Position numbers and translations under genes: made by a program. A DNA stretch of 53,507 nucleotides from assembly GCF_000508185.1 (NCBI RefSeq), contig NZ_AYOY01000141.1, forward strand, positions 1-53,507. Reading direction: 5' to 3'. This DNA comes from Sphingobium sp. C100 (GTDB taxonomy: Bacteria > Pseudomonadota > Alphaproteobacteria > Sphingomonadales > Sphingomonadaceae). Shown here piece by piece: positions 8,024-16,415 of the stretch. Position 1 is the stretch's first letter. Each line of letters starts with the position of its first letter. The notes beneath the pieces are model-generated. The model was given only the letters and a program-made list of their open reading frames with translations, made no database searches and was not told where the DNA came from.

Positions 8024-9187
8024 TCACAGCGCCAGGCTGGCGGACAGGAGCAGACTGCGCGCCTGATCCTGCGCGCGTAATCCGACGGGCGCGGCGGTCG
8101 CGCTGAAGCTGCTGCTCGCCAGCCGATCGGGATCGGCGAGCCGCAGGCCGGTCGTCAAGCCCGGTGTGACCGGCGGCTGGTAGGCGATCGCGGCGGACAG
8201 GCGCAGCGAGCGGCCGCCATCCTCGCCCGGCAGCAGGAGCGCCGGGGCGCTGACATGCGCCGCGCGCAAGCTGGCGCGCCATGGCCCCGCCTGCCATCGC
8301 CCTTCGGCGGCCACTTGCTGTTCCTGAGCCGCGTCGCCGCCCAGCCGGTCGATGCGGGCAAGGGCATAGCGCAGCGAGCAACTGATCGTCGGCGTCAGCC
8401 GCTGCGTCGCCATGATCGCGCCGCCCTGCACGTCGGCCGAGCCACGATTGGCGGGCAGCGCGCCGCCGTCGGCGAACAACATCCGGTCGTCCAGTCGGCC
8501 GCCAAAGAAATCAAGGCCCAGGCGCAGGCCGGGCGTGGCCGTCCATTCGGCGCCGACCCGCATCCGGCGATGGCGTTCGGGTCGCAATGCCGCCTGAAGC
8601 CGCCGGAAATCCTCCCGCGCCAGGCCGAGCGGGCCGCTCATGCCGACATCGGCATAGGCGAACATCGTCTCGTCATAGGATGCCTGGAGCAGCAAATCGT
8701 CCCGCGCCGACCACAGCAGCGCCGCATGGGGCTGGAACCAGTCCTTGGCGCGCAGATTGGCGTTGCTGTAGGCGGCCGTCACATTGGCGTTGCGATTGCT
8801 ATATTTGGCGCCCGACCAGCCCAGGCGCAGGCTGGTGCGGTTGTCGACGGGCAGCAGGCTTTCGATCTGGACCGCGCGAATGCGGGTGCGCGAAACATGG
8901 CTGGCCAATGGCATGGCGGCGATAAGGCCGCTGGCGCGCTGCTGCGAAAATTGCAGCGTCTGGCGCGCCACGCTGATCGCGATCGCCGCTTCGTCCCGTT
9001 CGGGCGGCGCGTCGGTGAAGCCACGCGGCGTGGATCGGGGCACCGGCATGTCGCCCGCGCGCAGAGCCGTGAGCCGCACGGCCGGTTTCAGCGCGAAACG
9101 GGCTGTCTGGTCGATCGAATGGATTTGCGCCTGCGCCGCGGGGCAAAGGCAGGGCAGCAGCGCCAGGCCGGTGATCCAGCGTTTCAT
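8024..9187 (-). CDS. Outer-membrane beta-barrel protein, unknown function
   Basis: A 387-aa protein with signal peptide MKRWITGLALLPCLCPAAQAQ. The body alternates short amphipathic strands (TSLRLGWSGAKYSNRNANV, DDLLLQASYDETMFAYADV, RRMRVGAEWTATPGLRLGLDF) and ends SLLLSASLAL, as outer-membrane barrels do. It has no plug or TonB box; at this length a 14-18-strand barrel or a barrel-only relative of TonB receptors is possible. Its ATG overlaps the stop of the phosphodiesterase gene at 9184, so the two are translationally coupled. It may serve as the export or uptake partner of that enzyme; this is inference. Confidence 0.6.
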   Translation of the reverse strand: MKRWITGLALLPCLCPAAQAQIHSIDQTARFALKPAVRLTALRAGDMPVPRSTPRGFTDAPPERDEAAIAISVARQTLQFSQQRASGLIAAMPLASHVSRTRIRAVQIESLLPVDNRTSLRLGWSGAKYSNRNANVTAAYSNANLRAKDWFQPHAALLWSARDDLLLQASYDETMFAYADVGMSGPLGLAREDFRRLQAALRPERHRRMRVGAEWTATPGLRLGLDFFGGRLDDRMLFADGGALPANRGSADVQGGAIMATQRLTPTISCSLRYALARIDRLGGDAAQEQQVAAEGRWQAGPWRASLRAAHVSAPALLLPGEDGGRSLRLSAAIAYQPPVTPGLTTGLRLADPDRLASSSFSATAAPVGLRAQDQARSLLLSASLAL

Positions 9188-10275
9188 GGCCGGGCCTCCC
9201 CGTTCAACGCCGCCAGCCGGATGCCGCCATCCCCCGGTCGGTCGCCCGGCCTGTAGGTCAGCACATAGCCATAATGGTCGGATAGCGGCGCGCCGTCCTC
9301 TTCGCTGCCAAAAGGCACGCTCGCCTGCGCGACCTTCAGCGGTCGGCCATGCCCATCGCGGGCGAACAGCCAGTCCTTGGCGCGTTCGACGGCGTGGCCC
9401 AGATCACCGCGACTTTGCGCCGATACCGCCTGCGCGCGACGAGCGCCGCCCAGTTCGGGCGCGATGAAATCCATCTTCGCCTCGGCCCAGTGCCCGAAAA
9501 AGGCGTCATGACGTGCGGCATCATGGCCGATATTCATGTCCCCGCCCAGGATCAGCGGCTCGCCGTCGGGCACTCGCGCCTGCACGAACTCCGTCAACAG
9601 ACCGACCTGCCTGTCATATGCGTGCTGCGACCGTGCGACCGGCACACCGGCCGCCTTGCGCGCGTTGAGGTGGGTGTTGACCACATTCACCGGCCGGGAA
9701 AGGCCCGGCACCGCCAGCCGCACGATCAGCGCGCCCTTGTTCGCCAGGCAATCGAAACCCGCGCAGGCGAAGGCGGGAAAGGCCATGCGCGCCTGGTTCA
9801 GGATCGGATAGTCGGACAGGATCATCAGGCCGCTGCCGAACCGCTTGCCCAGCCCTTCGCCCCGGTCCCAGCGTCCCTGCGCCAGATAGGCGCGGTCGGT
9901 TGCCAGGGCGGACGGCGCGCCGTGCAAGGATGCGTCGGGGCCAGTAGCGACATGGGCATAGCCAGCGCGGCGCGCGATCGCGGCCGCTTCTGGCGTGAAG
10001 GCTTCCTGCAACAGGACGATATGTGGTTGCCGCCCCGCATGGCGCAGGGCCGCGAGCCGTTCGCCGATCCGGTCCAGCGCGTCCGGGCGTCCCCACGCGA
10101 CCGGCCAGGGCAGGCCCTGGACATTATAGGTCATCACGCTCAGGCGATCATCGGCCGGTGCGGCGATGGCCGGGCCTTCAAAGGCGGCACGGGCTACCGG
10201 GCGACCGCCGGTCGAAACCGTCGCCACCATGATCGTCAGGCTCGCGAACACTAATGTGCGCAGTGATTTGAGCAT
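9184..10275 (-). CDS. Secreted sphingomyelinase-like endonuclease/exonuclease/phosphatase family protein
   Basis: The ATG at 10275 (MLKSLRTLVFASLTIMVATV) is preferred because it has GGGGG about 8 bp upstream and starts a good signal peptide. The 363-aa product has the metal-dependent phosphodiesterase fold motifs: LSVMTYNVQGLPW (Asn), HIVLLQEAF (metal-binding Glu), VNVVNTHLNARK, LILGGDMNIG (Asp and Asn) and the C-terminal catalytic pair in LSDHYGYVLTY. These match bacterial neutral sphingomyelinases (SMase C, hlb-like) better than DNases. A secreted phospholipid or sphingolipid phosphodiesterase is likely. In a sphingolipid-making bacterium its substrate could be host, competitor or self lipid. 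Confidence 0.75.
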   Translation of the reverse strand: MLKSLRTLVFASLTIMVATVSTGGRPVARAAFEGPAIAAPADDRLSVMTYNVQGLPWPVAWGRPDALDRIGERLAALRHAGRQPHIVLLQEAFTPEAAAIARRAGYAHVATGPDASLHGAPSALATDRAYLAQGRWDRGEGLGKRFGSGLMILSDYPILNQARMAFPAFACAGFDCLANKGALIVRLAVPGLSRPVNVVNTHLNARKAAGVPVARSQHAYDRQVGLLTEFVQARVPDGEPLILGGDMNIGHDAARHDAFFGHWAEAKMDFIAPELGGARRAQAVSAQSRGDLGHAVERAKDWLFARDGHGRPLKVAQASVPFGSEEDGAPLSDHYGYVLTYRPGDRPGDGGIRLAALNGEARP

Positions 10276-10411
10276 GATCAGAACCCCCAAGCGCCTATAT
10301 GGCGGCGCTGTGAGTCATGGGTGCGAAAGTAAAGCGGCAGGGGTGTGAAAGTTCAGGGTCGGCCAGAGTCATGGAAAAGACCCCGGCCTGTCATCTATTC
10401 CAAGTTGTTAT

Positions 10412-11044
10412 TCAGTTCTCCAAATCTTTCCAGCCACTTATGAAGGCATGGGCAGCCTCATCCACTTGCTGTGCCGTGGCGCCGGGCTTGTAGAGCGCCG
10501 AACCCAGGCCGAAACCATTGGCGCCCGCTTGTGCCCAGGGCGCCATATTGCCCGGATTGATGCCGCCCACCACCAATATGGGCAGATCCTTGGGCAGCAC
10601 GGCGCGCTGGGCCTTGAGCACTGCTGGACCGGCGGCTTCGGCGGGAAACAGCTTGAGTGCGCTGGCCCCCGACTGCACCGCCGCGAAGCCTTCTGTGGGG
10701 GTAAAATAGCCGGGCATGGAAATCATGCCGGCCTGCGCGGTCGCGGCGATGACGGACGGGTCGCTGTTGGGCGAAATGATGAGCTGCCCGCCGACGGCCT
10801 GCACCTGCGCGACCTGCGCGCGGGTCAGCACCGTGCCCGCGCCGACCAGCGCCTGTCCGCCGAACCGGCGCGCCAGCCGCTCGATACTGTCCAGCGGGTC
10901 GGGCGAGTTCATCGGCACTTCGATCAGGGTGAAGCCGGCCGAGACCAGCGCGTCGCCGACCGCCTCCACCTCGTCCGGGCGGATGCCGCGCAGGATCGCG
11001 ACCAGCGGGCAGCGGGCAAAGGCGGTGGCGAAATCGAGACTCAT
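10412..11044 (-). CDS. dgoA: 2-dehydro-3-deoxy-6-phosphogalactonate aldolase
   Basis: A 210-aa class I aldolase. The frame is open further upstream, but the start MSLDFATAFARCPLVAILRG overlaps the kinase stop (ATGA). Motifs: Glu42 in LIEVPMNSPDP, TVLTRAQV, SPNSDPSVI, and the Schiff-base Lys131 in SALKLFPAEA, then LVVGGINPGNM. This is the KDPGal branch of the KDPG/KDPGal aldolases (VPMNSP is characteristic). It cleaves KDPGal to pyruvate and glyceraldehyde 3-phosphate in the De Ley-Doudoroff pathway. It is paired with the kinase upstream. Confidence 0.92.
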   Translation of the reverse strand: MSLDFATAFARCPLVAILRGIRPDEVEAVGDALVSAGFTLIEVPMNSPDPLDSIERLARRFGGQALVGAGTVLTRAQVAQVQAVGGQLIISPNSDPSVIAATAQAGMISMPGYFTPTEGFAAVQSGASALKLFPAEAAGPAVLKAQRAVLPKDLPILVVGGINPGNMAPWAQAGANGFGLGSALYKPGATAQQVDEAAHAFISGWKDLEN

Positions 11045-11907
11045 GGCAGATACTCCCAAAGGCGCGTGGCGCCCGCAATGAAGGCGGCGTGGCTGTCGAC
11101 CAGCAGCGTTTCGCCGCCCAGTTCCGCAATTGCGCGGCCATAGAGCGCCCCCAGCGCCGGGTCGGCGAGCAGATGGACCATGCCTGCGCCGGCATGAGCG
11201 GCGCAATCGGCGCCGATCAGCAGCCCGCTGACGAAGGCCGCCGCCTCGGCACGGTCGCGCAGGCCAAGCAGGCCGGCGGGGCGGACGCCGAACAGGGATG
11301 CGAGCAGGTCGCCGCGCGCGCCTTCGCGCACGCCCTGCGCAAAGGCGTCGCCGGGCGCAACCTCGCCGGTCATGTCCTGGCCGATCAGCGCATGCGCCTT
11401 GAGCAGCGCGAACATCTCGCCGGTCATGGCCGTGACAAAGGCGGACAGCGCGCCATCCTTCATCCACGCCCATTTGCAATGGGTGCCAGGCTGGCAGAGA
11501 AGGGCATCGGCCGGGGCGAGGCCAGCGGCGATCGCGCCCAGCAACTGGACCTCCTCGCCGCGCATCACGTCGCCGCGGCCATCGGCGACATGGCGCACGC
11601 CCGGAACGATCCGCACGCCATCCATCGGTTCCACGACGGCGGCGGCGATGGTCTCGAGTGTCGCCGTGGTCGGGACATAGCCGGCATCCACCCAGCCCCG
11701 GTTGGACCCGACCATGCCGGCCAGCAGCAGCGGCGCGCCGTCATGGCGATCGCGCAGCCGCGCGACTTCTGCGGCAAAGCCGCCGGGCGGCACCGCCGTC
11801 ACGCCCAGCGAATCGCGCTCGGTAGCGACCACGACGCCATGGTCGATGCGGTAGGCGCGACGGTTGGTCGTGCCCCAGTCGATGGCGATGAAACTATGCT
11901 GCCCCAT
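11041..11907 (-). CDS. dgoK: 2-dehydro-3-deoxygalactonokinase
   Basis: A 288-aa kinase of the ASKHA fold. The N-terminal phosphate motif is FIAIDWGTTNRRAYRID. The family-specific GMVGSNRGW and the TGEMFALLKAH stretch follow, with QPGTHCKWAW between them. DgoK phosphorylates 2-dehydro-3-deoxy-D-galactonate, giving the substrate of the aldolase encoded immediately downstream with overlapping codons. The secreted beta-galactosidase 1.3 kb away would supply galactose. The upstream 120 bp to the DUF4197 gene hold the divergent promoters; no clear operator was recognised. Confidence 0.92.
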   Translation of the reverse strand: MGQHSFIAIDWGTTNRRAYRIDHGVVVATERDSLGVTAVPPGGFAAEVARLRDRHDGAPLLLAGMVGSNRGWVDAGYVPTTATLETIAAAVVEPMDGVRIVPGVRHVADGRGDVMRGEEVQLLGAIAAGLAPADALLCQPGTHCKWAWMKDGALSAFVTAMTGEMFALLKAHALIGQDMTGEVAPGDAFAQGVREGARGDLLASLFGVRPAGLLGLRDRAEAAAFVSGLLIGADCAAHAGAGMVHLLADPALGALYGRAIAELGGETLLVDSHAAFIAGATRLWEYLP

Positions 11908-12028
11908 AAATTGTCCGAGTATATCGCGGCCTTCGATTTGGCAACCGCTCAGCTTTCGACGGGCCTTCGTTCAGGACCGGGCAAGTCAAGGCGCGCCATA
12001 GCATCCGTGACAAACAGGGAGACGCGCC

Positions 12029-12700
12029 ATGGTTCAGATGATCGGCTTTTCCGACAGGCGCAGCCTGATCGCGACTCTGGCCCTGCTGCCGCTCGCGGCC
12101 TGCGCCACGCCCATGGGGCGCTATACGGTCGAGGATGCGGTGCGGCGGTTGCTGCAATTGTCGAGCCAGCGCGCCTTCGCGCGCCTGACCGAACCGGGCG
12201 GCTTCTATGACGATCAACTGACCCGCATCGCCCCGCCAGACCTGGGCGGCGGCAAGGGCGGCGCCGTGCTGTCCGCGCTGTTGCGCACCAATGCCGTGCG
12301 CAATCGGGTGGCGATGGCGCTCAACGATCTGGCGGTCGATCTGGCGGACAATGCCGCGCCGGTCGTGATGGATGCGGTGCATCGCATGACCCTGGCGGAT
12401 GCGGTGTCGGTGCTGCGCGGCGGGCCGACGGCGGCGACCGACCTGCTGGCGCGGCAGGCGCGCGGGTCGGTGGTCGAAGCCTTGCTGCCCGGTACATCGC
12501 GGGCGCTGCAATCCGACCTGTTCGAAATGCTGTCGGCTGCGCTTTCCGCCAGCGGGGGCCGCGATTATGCCGCCATGGCGGACAATATATCGGGCCAGAT
12601 CAGCGACGCCATCTTCCGCGCGATCGGGCGCGAGGAGGCGGAAATTCGCCGCAACCCGCGGGCGACCGGCGACCCGATCCTGATCGCGCTGCTTGGTTAG
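12029..12700 (+). CDS. DUF4197-like lipoprotein
   Basis: A 223-aa protein with an AGGGAGA site before the ATG. After a short basic stretch comes a lipoprotein signal (SLIATLALLPLAACATPMG) with the lipobox Cys. The rest is helical and matches the DUF4197 pattern: AVRRLLQLSSQRAFARLTEPGGFYDD, IRIAPPDLGG-like text, then VAMALNDLAVDLADNAAPVV and a C-terminal DAIFRAIGREEAEIRRNP. DUF4197 proteins are periplasmic and functionally uncharacterised. It stands alone, divergent from dgoK and 39 bp before a small hypothetical gene. Confidence 0.78.
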   Translation: MVQMIGFSDRRSLIATLALLPLAACATPMGRYTVEDAVRRLLQLSSQRAFARLTEPGGFYDDQLTRIAPPDLGGGKGGAVLSALLRTNAVRNRVAMALNDLAVDLADNAAPVVMDAVHRMTLADAVSVLRGGPTAATDLLARQARGSVVEALLPGTSRALQSDLFEMLSAALSASGGRDYAAMADNISGQISDAIFRAIGREEAEIRRNPRATGDPILIALLG

Positions 12701-12739
12701 GCCTTGATTTCGGCGCCCGGCCATGGTGTCGAGGCGCCT

Positions 12740-13003
12740 ATGGAACAGAAATATCCCGGTGTCGCCGGCATCCCCTGGGACCAGCCCGCGACCATGATCG
12801 ACCTTGATGGCAAGCCGCCGCTGATCGGCACGATCCGCGACTGCGCGGTGCATTTCGCCCTGTACAAGGCGCAGGCCAAGGCGCAGGCGCGCGTCCTGCT
12901 GACTCAGCCCGTGCATCGCGAAGGGCGAAAGACCCGCACATGGCTGCTGGAACCCGAAGAGATTGAAGCGCTCGCCGAACGGCTGAAACGCGAAACCAAC
13001 TGA
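12740..13003 (+). CDS. Small conserved-looking hypothetical protein
   Basis: An 87-aa protein starting MEQKYPGVAGIPWDQPATMI; the frame also has a TTG 36 bp upstream, but GAGG at 12731-12734 favours the ATG. There is no signal peptide or TM segment. The second half is basic and helical (ALYKAQAKAQARVLL, then LEPEEIEALAERLKRE). I do not recognise the family. Codon use agrees with neighbouring genes, so it is probably real. Confidence 0.55.
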   Translation: MEQKYPGVAGIPWDQPATMIDLDGKPPLIGTIRDCAVHFALYKAQAKAQARVLLTQPVHREGRKTRTWLLEPEEIEALAERLKRETN

Positions 13004-13140
13004 CTCCGTGCGCGGTCGCGCAGGAGACCCGTTTTCCTCTCTTGCGCATCGTTGATCCGTCCGGCCGCGCCATTCTCCTTGCCGTCCCGTGACGGCCGGC
13101 GGATGCGCGCTTGTTTTCAGCAACGATATGCGGCATAAAA

Positions 13141-13154
13141 TGATAACGTTACCA
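13141..13154 (+). promoter_or_regulatory. LacI-family-type operator before the GH2 gene
   Basis: TGATAACGTTACCA is a nearly perfect 14-bp palindrome (reverse complement TGGTAACGTTATCA) centred on CG, the classic form of LacI/GalR-family half-sites. It lies 20 bp before the GTG start of the secreted beta-galactosidase, so it overlaps its promoter or leader. Sugar-responsive repression is the likely role. The regulator itself is not in the window. Confidence 0.6.
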
Positions 13155-13173
13155 TAAATGGGGAGAGATATCG

Positions 13174-15885
13174 GTGCAGCTGTCGGGTTCGTTGTCGTCT
13201 TTTCATCCCGCCATCAGGCAGGCAGCGGCGCTGACTATCGCGGGTCTGGTGGTCCTCGCCGTCTCCATGCCCATCGCCCTGGCGCGCGAAACCGTGTCAA
13301 TCAGCCGCGACTGGCGCTTCACCAAGGGCGATCCCGCCGGCCTGACGCAGGATCTGCGCTATGATGTCCGTCCGCCGATCGAGGATGCGGGCGACGGCAA
13401 GGTGGCCGACGCCCGACCCGACGCGGCGGTGCAGGTGGACGACGGCGGCGCGCGCGTGCTCAAGCCCTGGATTCTGCCCAGCGCCAACCCGTTCATCAAG
13501 GACAGCGCGAAGCATCATGTCCGCCCGGCGGGCAATCCCGGCGGCGATATATCCTATGTCCAGGCGAATTTCGACGACAGCGACTGGCAGAAGGTCGACC
13601 TGCCCCATGACTGGGCGATTGCCGGACCCTTCATCAAGGATGGTCCCTATGGCGGCATGGGCCGTCTGCCGAGCTGGGGCATCGGCTGGTATCGCCGGAG
13701 CCTCGACATTCCCGCAAGCGACGGCGGCAAGTCGATCTTTCTCGATGTCGAAGGAGCGATGTCCTACGCCACGGTCTGGCTCAACGGCAAGCTGGTGGGC
13801 GGCTGGCCCTATGGCTATAATAGTTTCCGCCTCGACCTGACGCCCTATGCGGTGCCGGGCGGCACGAACCAGCTCGCGATCCGGCTCGACAATCCGCAGG
13901 CTTCCGCCCGTTGGTATCCGGGCGGCGGCCTCTACCGCGACATCTATCTCACCACCACGAACAAGGTGCATGTCGGCCAGTGGGGCGGCACGGTCCGCAC
14001 GCCGCAGGTCGGCAAGGACCAGGCGACCGTCGATCTCAGCCTGACGCTCGACAATGACGGCGACACGGCCGCTGACGTGGAGGTCGCGACCGCTCTCTAC
14101 GCGCTCGATCCTGAGGGCCAGCGTATCGGCCGCCCGGTCGCCAGCATCGCGCGCCAGCGGACCAGCATCGCGCCGGGTGCAAAGGCGGTGCTGAACGGGT
14201 CGACCATCCTGCGCAATCCGCGCCTCTGGGGGCCGCCGCCGACGCAGCAGCCCAACCTTTATGTCGCGCTGTCCACAGTGACGCAGGGCGGCAAGGTCAT
14301 CGACAGCTACGAAACCCGCTTCGGCGTGCGCCAGATCATATTCGATCCGGACCGCGGCGTCATCGTCAATGGTGAACATATCCCGCTGCGCGGCGTCAAT
14401 AATCACCATGATCTGGGCGCGCTGGGGGCGGCCTTCAACCGGCGCGCGGCGCAGCGCCAGCTCGAAATCCTGCGCGACATGGGCGCCAACGCCATCCGCA
14501 TGAGCCACAACCCGCCCGCGCCCGAACTGCTCGACCTTACCGACCGGATGGGTTTCCTCGTCATGGATGAGGTGTTCGACAGTTGGGAAAAGAAAAAGAC
14601 GCCGCACGACTTCCATCTCATTTTCCCCGACTGGCATGAAGCGGATGCGCGCGCGATGCTGCGCCGGGATCGCAACCATCCCTCCATCATTCTCTGGAGC
14701 ATCGGCAATGAGGTGGGCGAGCAATATGATGGCGAAGCGGGCGCGAAGATCGGCCGTGAACTTGTCGGCATCGTCCATGAGGAAGACCCGACCCGTCCCG
14801 CGACCAGTGCGATGAACTATGCGAAGGCGGACATGCCGCTGCCCGGCGTGATGGACGTCATCAGCCTCAATTATCAGGGCGCGGGCATTCGCGGCATCGT
14901 CGGCCAATATCCCGCCTTTCGCGAGAAATTTCCCGACAAGCTGATCCTCAGCACCGAAACCGCCTCGACCCTGTCGAGCCGGGGTGAATATATGTTCCCG
15001 GTCGCAGGCGCGATCAGCGGGCCGGTGCGTCCCTGGTCGGGGGGCAATCCCGACACGCATCAGGTCAGCGCCTATGAAATGCACGCCGCCGATTTCGGCT
15101 CGTCGCCCGACCGGGTCTGGGCGTCGGATGATCAGCATCCCTATGTCGCGGGCGAATTCGTCTGGACCGGTTTCGACTATCTGGGCGAGCCGACGCCCTA
15201 TTATACGTCGCGCAGTTCCTATTCGGGTATTGTCGATCTGGCCGGCTTTCCCAAGGATCGTTTCTGGCTCTACCAGTCGCGCTGGCGGCCGGACCTGAAA
15301 TTCGCCCATATCCTGCCGCACTGGACCTGGCCGGGACGCGAAGGGCAGATAACGCCCGTCCATGTCTTCTCCTCGGCGGACGAGGCGGAACTGTTCGTCA
15401 ACGGCAAGTCGCAGGGCCGGGTGAAGAAGCGCGACTATGAATATCGTTTCCGCTGGGATTATGTGGTCTATGAACCGGGCGAAATCCGGGTCGAGACCTG
15501 GAAGCAGGGACAGCCCTGGGCGAGCGAGACGATCCGCACGGTGGGCGAGGCGGCGAAGCTGTCGCTGACGGCGGACCGCGCGTCCATTGCCGACGACGGG
15601 CGCGACCTCTCCTTCGTCACGCTGAAGGTGCTGGACGGGGACGGCAATGTCGTGCCGTCGGCCAAGCAGAAAATCCGCTTCTCGATCGAAGGACCGGGCG
15701 AGATCGTCGCGACCGACAATGGCGATCCCACCGACCTGACGGCCTTTCCTTCGCACGAGCGCGGGGCGTTCAACGGCCTGGCGCTGGCGATTGTGCGGGC
15801 GGACCCGGAAAAGCCAGGCCGGATCGTCCTACATGCCCATTCGCCAGGGCTGGGCGCGGCGCAGCTGGTCATAACCAGCCGCTGA
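13174..15885 (+). CDS. Secreted GH2 beta-galactosidase (DUF4982 type)
   Basis: A 903-aa enzyme starting at GTG, with a GGGGAGAG site at 13160-13167. An exporting signal (AAALTIAGLVVLAVSMPIALA) precedes the sugar-binding domain (VDLPHDWAI, GIGWYRRSL), the Ig-like domain and the TIM barrel. The catalytic acid/base is Glu513 in WSIGNEVGEQ and the nucleophile Glu595 in ILSTETAST; SHNPPAPELLDL and GEFVWTGFDYLGEP are further GH2 signatures. C-terminal Ig-like domains include the DUF4982 and DUF4981-type segments (TPVHVFSSADEAELFVNGKS). It releases galactose from plant or microbial galactosides in the periplasm or outside, feeding the dgo pathway. A LacI-type operator lies just upstream. Confidence 0.93.
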   Translation: MQLSGSLSSFHPAIRQAAALTIAGLVVLAVSMPIALARETVSISRDWRFTKGDPAGLTQDLRYDVRPPIEDAGDGKVADARPDAAVQVDDGGARVLKPWILPSANPFIKDSAKHHVRPAGNPGGDISYVQANFDDSDWQKVDLPHDWAIAGPFIKDGPYGGMGRLPSWGIGWYRRSLDIPASDGGKSIFLDVEGAMSYATVWLNGKLVGGWPYGYNSFRLDLTPYAVPGGTNQLAIRLDNPQASARWYPGGGLYRDIYLTTTNKVHVGQWGGTVRTPQVGKDQATVDLSLTLDNDGDTAADVEVATALYALDPEGQRIGRPVASIARQRTSIAPGAKAVLNGSTILRNPRLWGPPPTQQPNLYVALSTVTQGGKVIDSYETRFGVRQIIFDPDRGVIVNGEHIPLRGVNNHHDLGALGAAFNRRAAQRQLEILRDMGANAIRMSHNPPAPELLDLTDRMGFLVMDEVFDSWEKKKTPHDFHLIFPDWHEADARAMLRRDRNHPSIILWSIGNEVGEQYDGEAGAKIGRELVGIVHEEDPTRPATSAMNYAKADMPLPGVMDVISLNYQGAGIRGIVGQYPAFREKFPDKLILSTETASTLSSRGEYMFPVAGAISGPVRPWSGGNPDTHQVSAYEMHAADFGSSPDRVWASDDQHPYVAGEFVWTGFDYLGEPTPYYTSRSSYSGIVDLAGFPKDRFWLYQSRWRPDLKFAHILPHWTWPGREGQITPVHVFSSADEAELFVNGKSQGRVKKRDYEYRFRWDYVVYEPGEIRVETWKQGQPWASETIRTVGEAAKLSLTADRASIADDGRDLSFVTLKVLDGDGNVVPSAKQKIRFSIEGPGEIVATDNGDPTDLTAFPSHERGAFNGLALAIVRADPEKPGRIVLHAHSPGLGAAQLVITSR

Positions 15886-15898
15886 TTGGTCGTAGCAA

Positions 15899-15934
15899 GC
15901 CCGGCATCGGGGGATGATCGCCCCCGTGCCGGGC
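15899..15934. terminator. Strong hairpin between convergent genes
   Basis: GCCCGGCATCGGGGG pairs with CCCCCGTGCCGGGC to give a 14-bp stem with one bulged T and a 7-base loop. It sits 14 bp after the GH2 stop and 15 bp before the stop of the convergent small gene. There is no T-run, so it is either a bidirectional transcription barrier or an mRNA 3'-end stabiliser. Confidence 0.65.
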
Positions 15935-15949
15935 CTGATGCCGACGATG

Positions 15950-16195
15950 TCAACGCTGGGCCAGTTGCACGGCCGGCTTGCGGGTGATCTTCAGGCCCGC
16001 GTCCGCCCATTCTCCTTTGGTGCGGCAGTCGGTCCGGGGGACCAGCGATCCGGCCGGGACTTCGCGGAAGCAGTAGCTGTCGGTCGTTTCATCGAAGCTG
16101 ACCTTGGCCCGGCCAAAGGTGCCCTCCGGCTGCGCGAAGGCGGGGGTGGCGACGGCGGCGATAGCGGCGGCGGCGATGATGGCGATGGTCTTCAT
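15950..16195 (-). CDS. Small secreted two-cysteine protein
   Basis: An 81-aa exported protein; the start MKTIAIIAAAAIAAVATPAFAQ has a GGAAGGAAA site and a clean signal peptide. The mature part is only about 60 residues with two cysteines (SYCFREVP, PRTDCRTKGEW) that could form a disulfide in the periplasm. The pattern GS-(L/I)-(V/I)-P-x(2)-x-C-R-T-K-x-EW recurs in many small sphingomonad secreted proteins of unknown function. There is no evidence that it belongs to the T3SS island. Confidence 0.65.
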   Translation of the reverse strand: MKTIAIIAAAAIAAVATPAFAQPEGTFGRAKVSFDETTDSYCFREVPAGSLVPRTDCRTKGEWADAGLKITRKPAVQLAQR

Positions 16196-16346
16196 GATCG
16201 ATTTCCTTCCCTGAGTGGATGACTGCGACCCCTTGTGGATCGTGCCCACAACATTGCAGGGGGCGTGCCAACTTCAGAAAAAGACGAAAAACTGCGGAAT
16301 GCGCGGCCCAAAGACTGAATATAGTCTGAATTTATCCCGGATTAAT

Positions 16347-16380
16347 GGTGATGGTCACCGTGTAATGGGATTTTACCCAT
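16347..16380. repeat. Two short inverted repeats in the 16196-16415 gap
   Basis: GGTGA-TGG-TCACC (16347-16359) and ATGGG-ATTTTA-CCCAT (16365-16380) are perfect 5-bp-arm palindromes. They lie in the 220-bp gap between the lipoprotein gene of the secretion island and the small secreted gene, both on the minus strand. They could be operators of the latter or part of the transcript end of the former. Nothing else was seen in the gap. Confidence 0.35.
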
Positions 16381-16415
16381 GGTCCGCGTAAAAACCACCG
16401 GTCAGCGATCGGCTC

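Noticed and set aside
13297..15756. 819-codon minus-strand open frame
   Set aside because: It is the exact shadow of the GH2 gene with a biased Arg/Gly/Ala composition and no motif.
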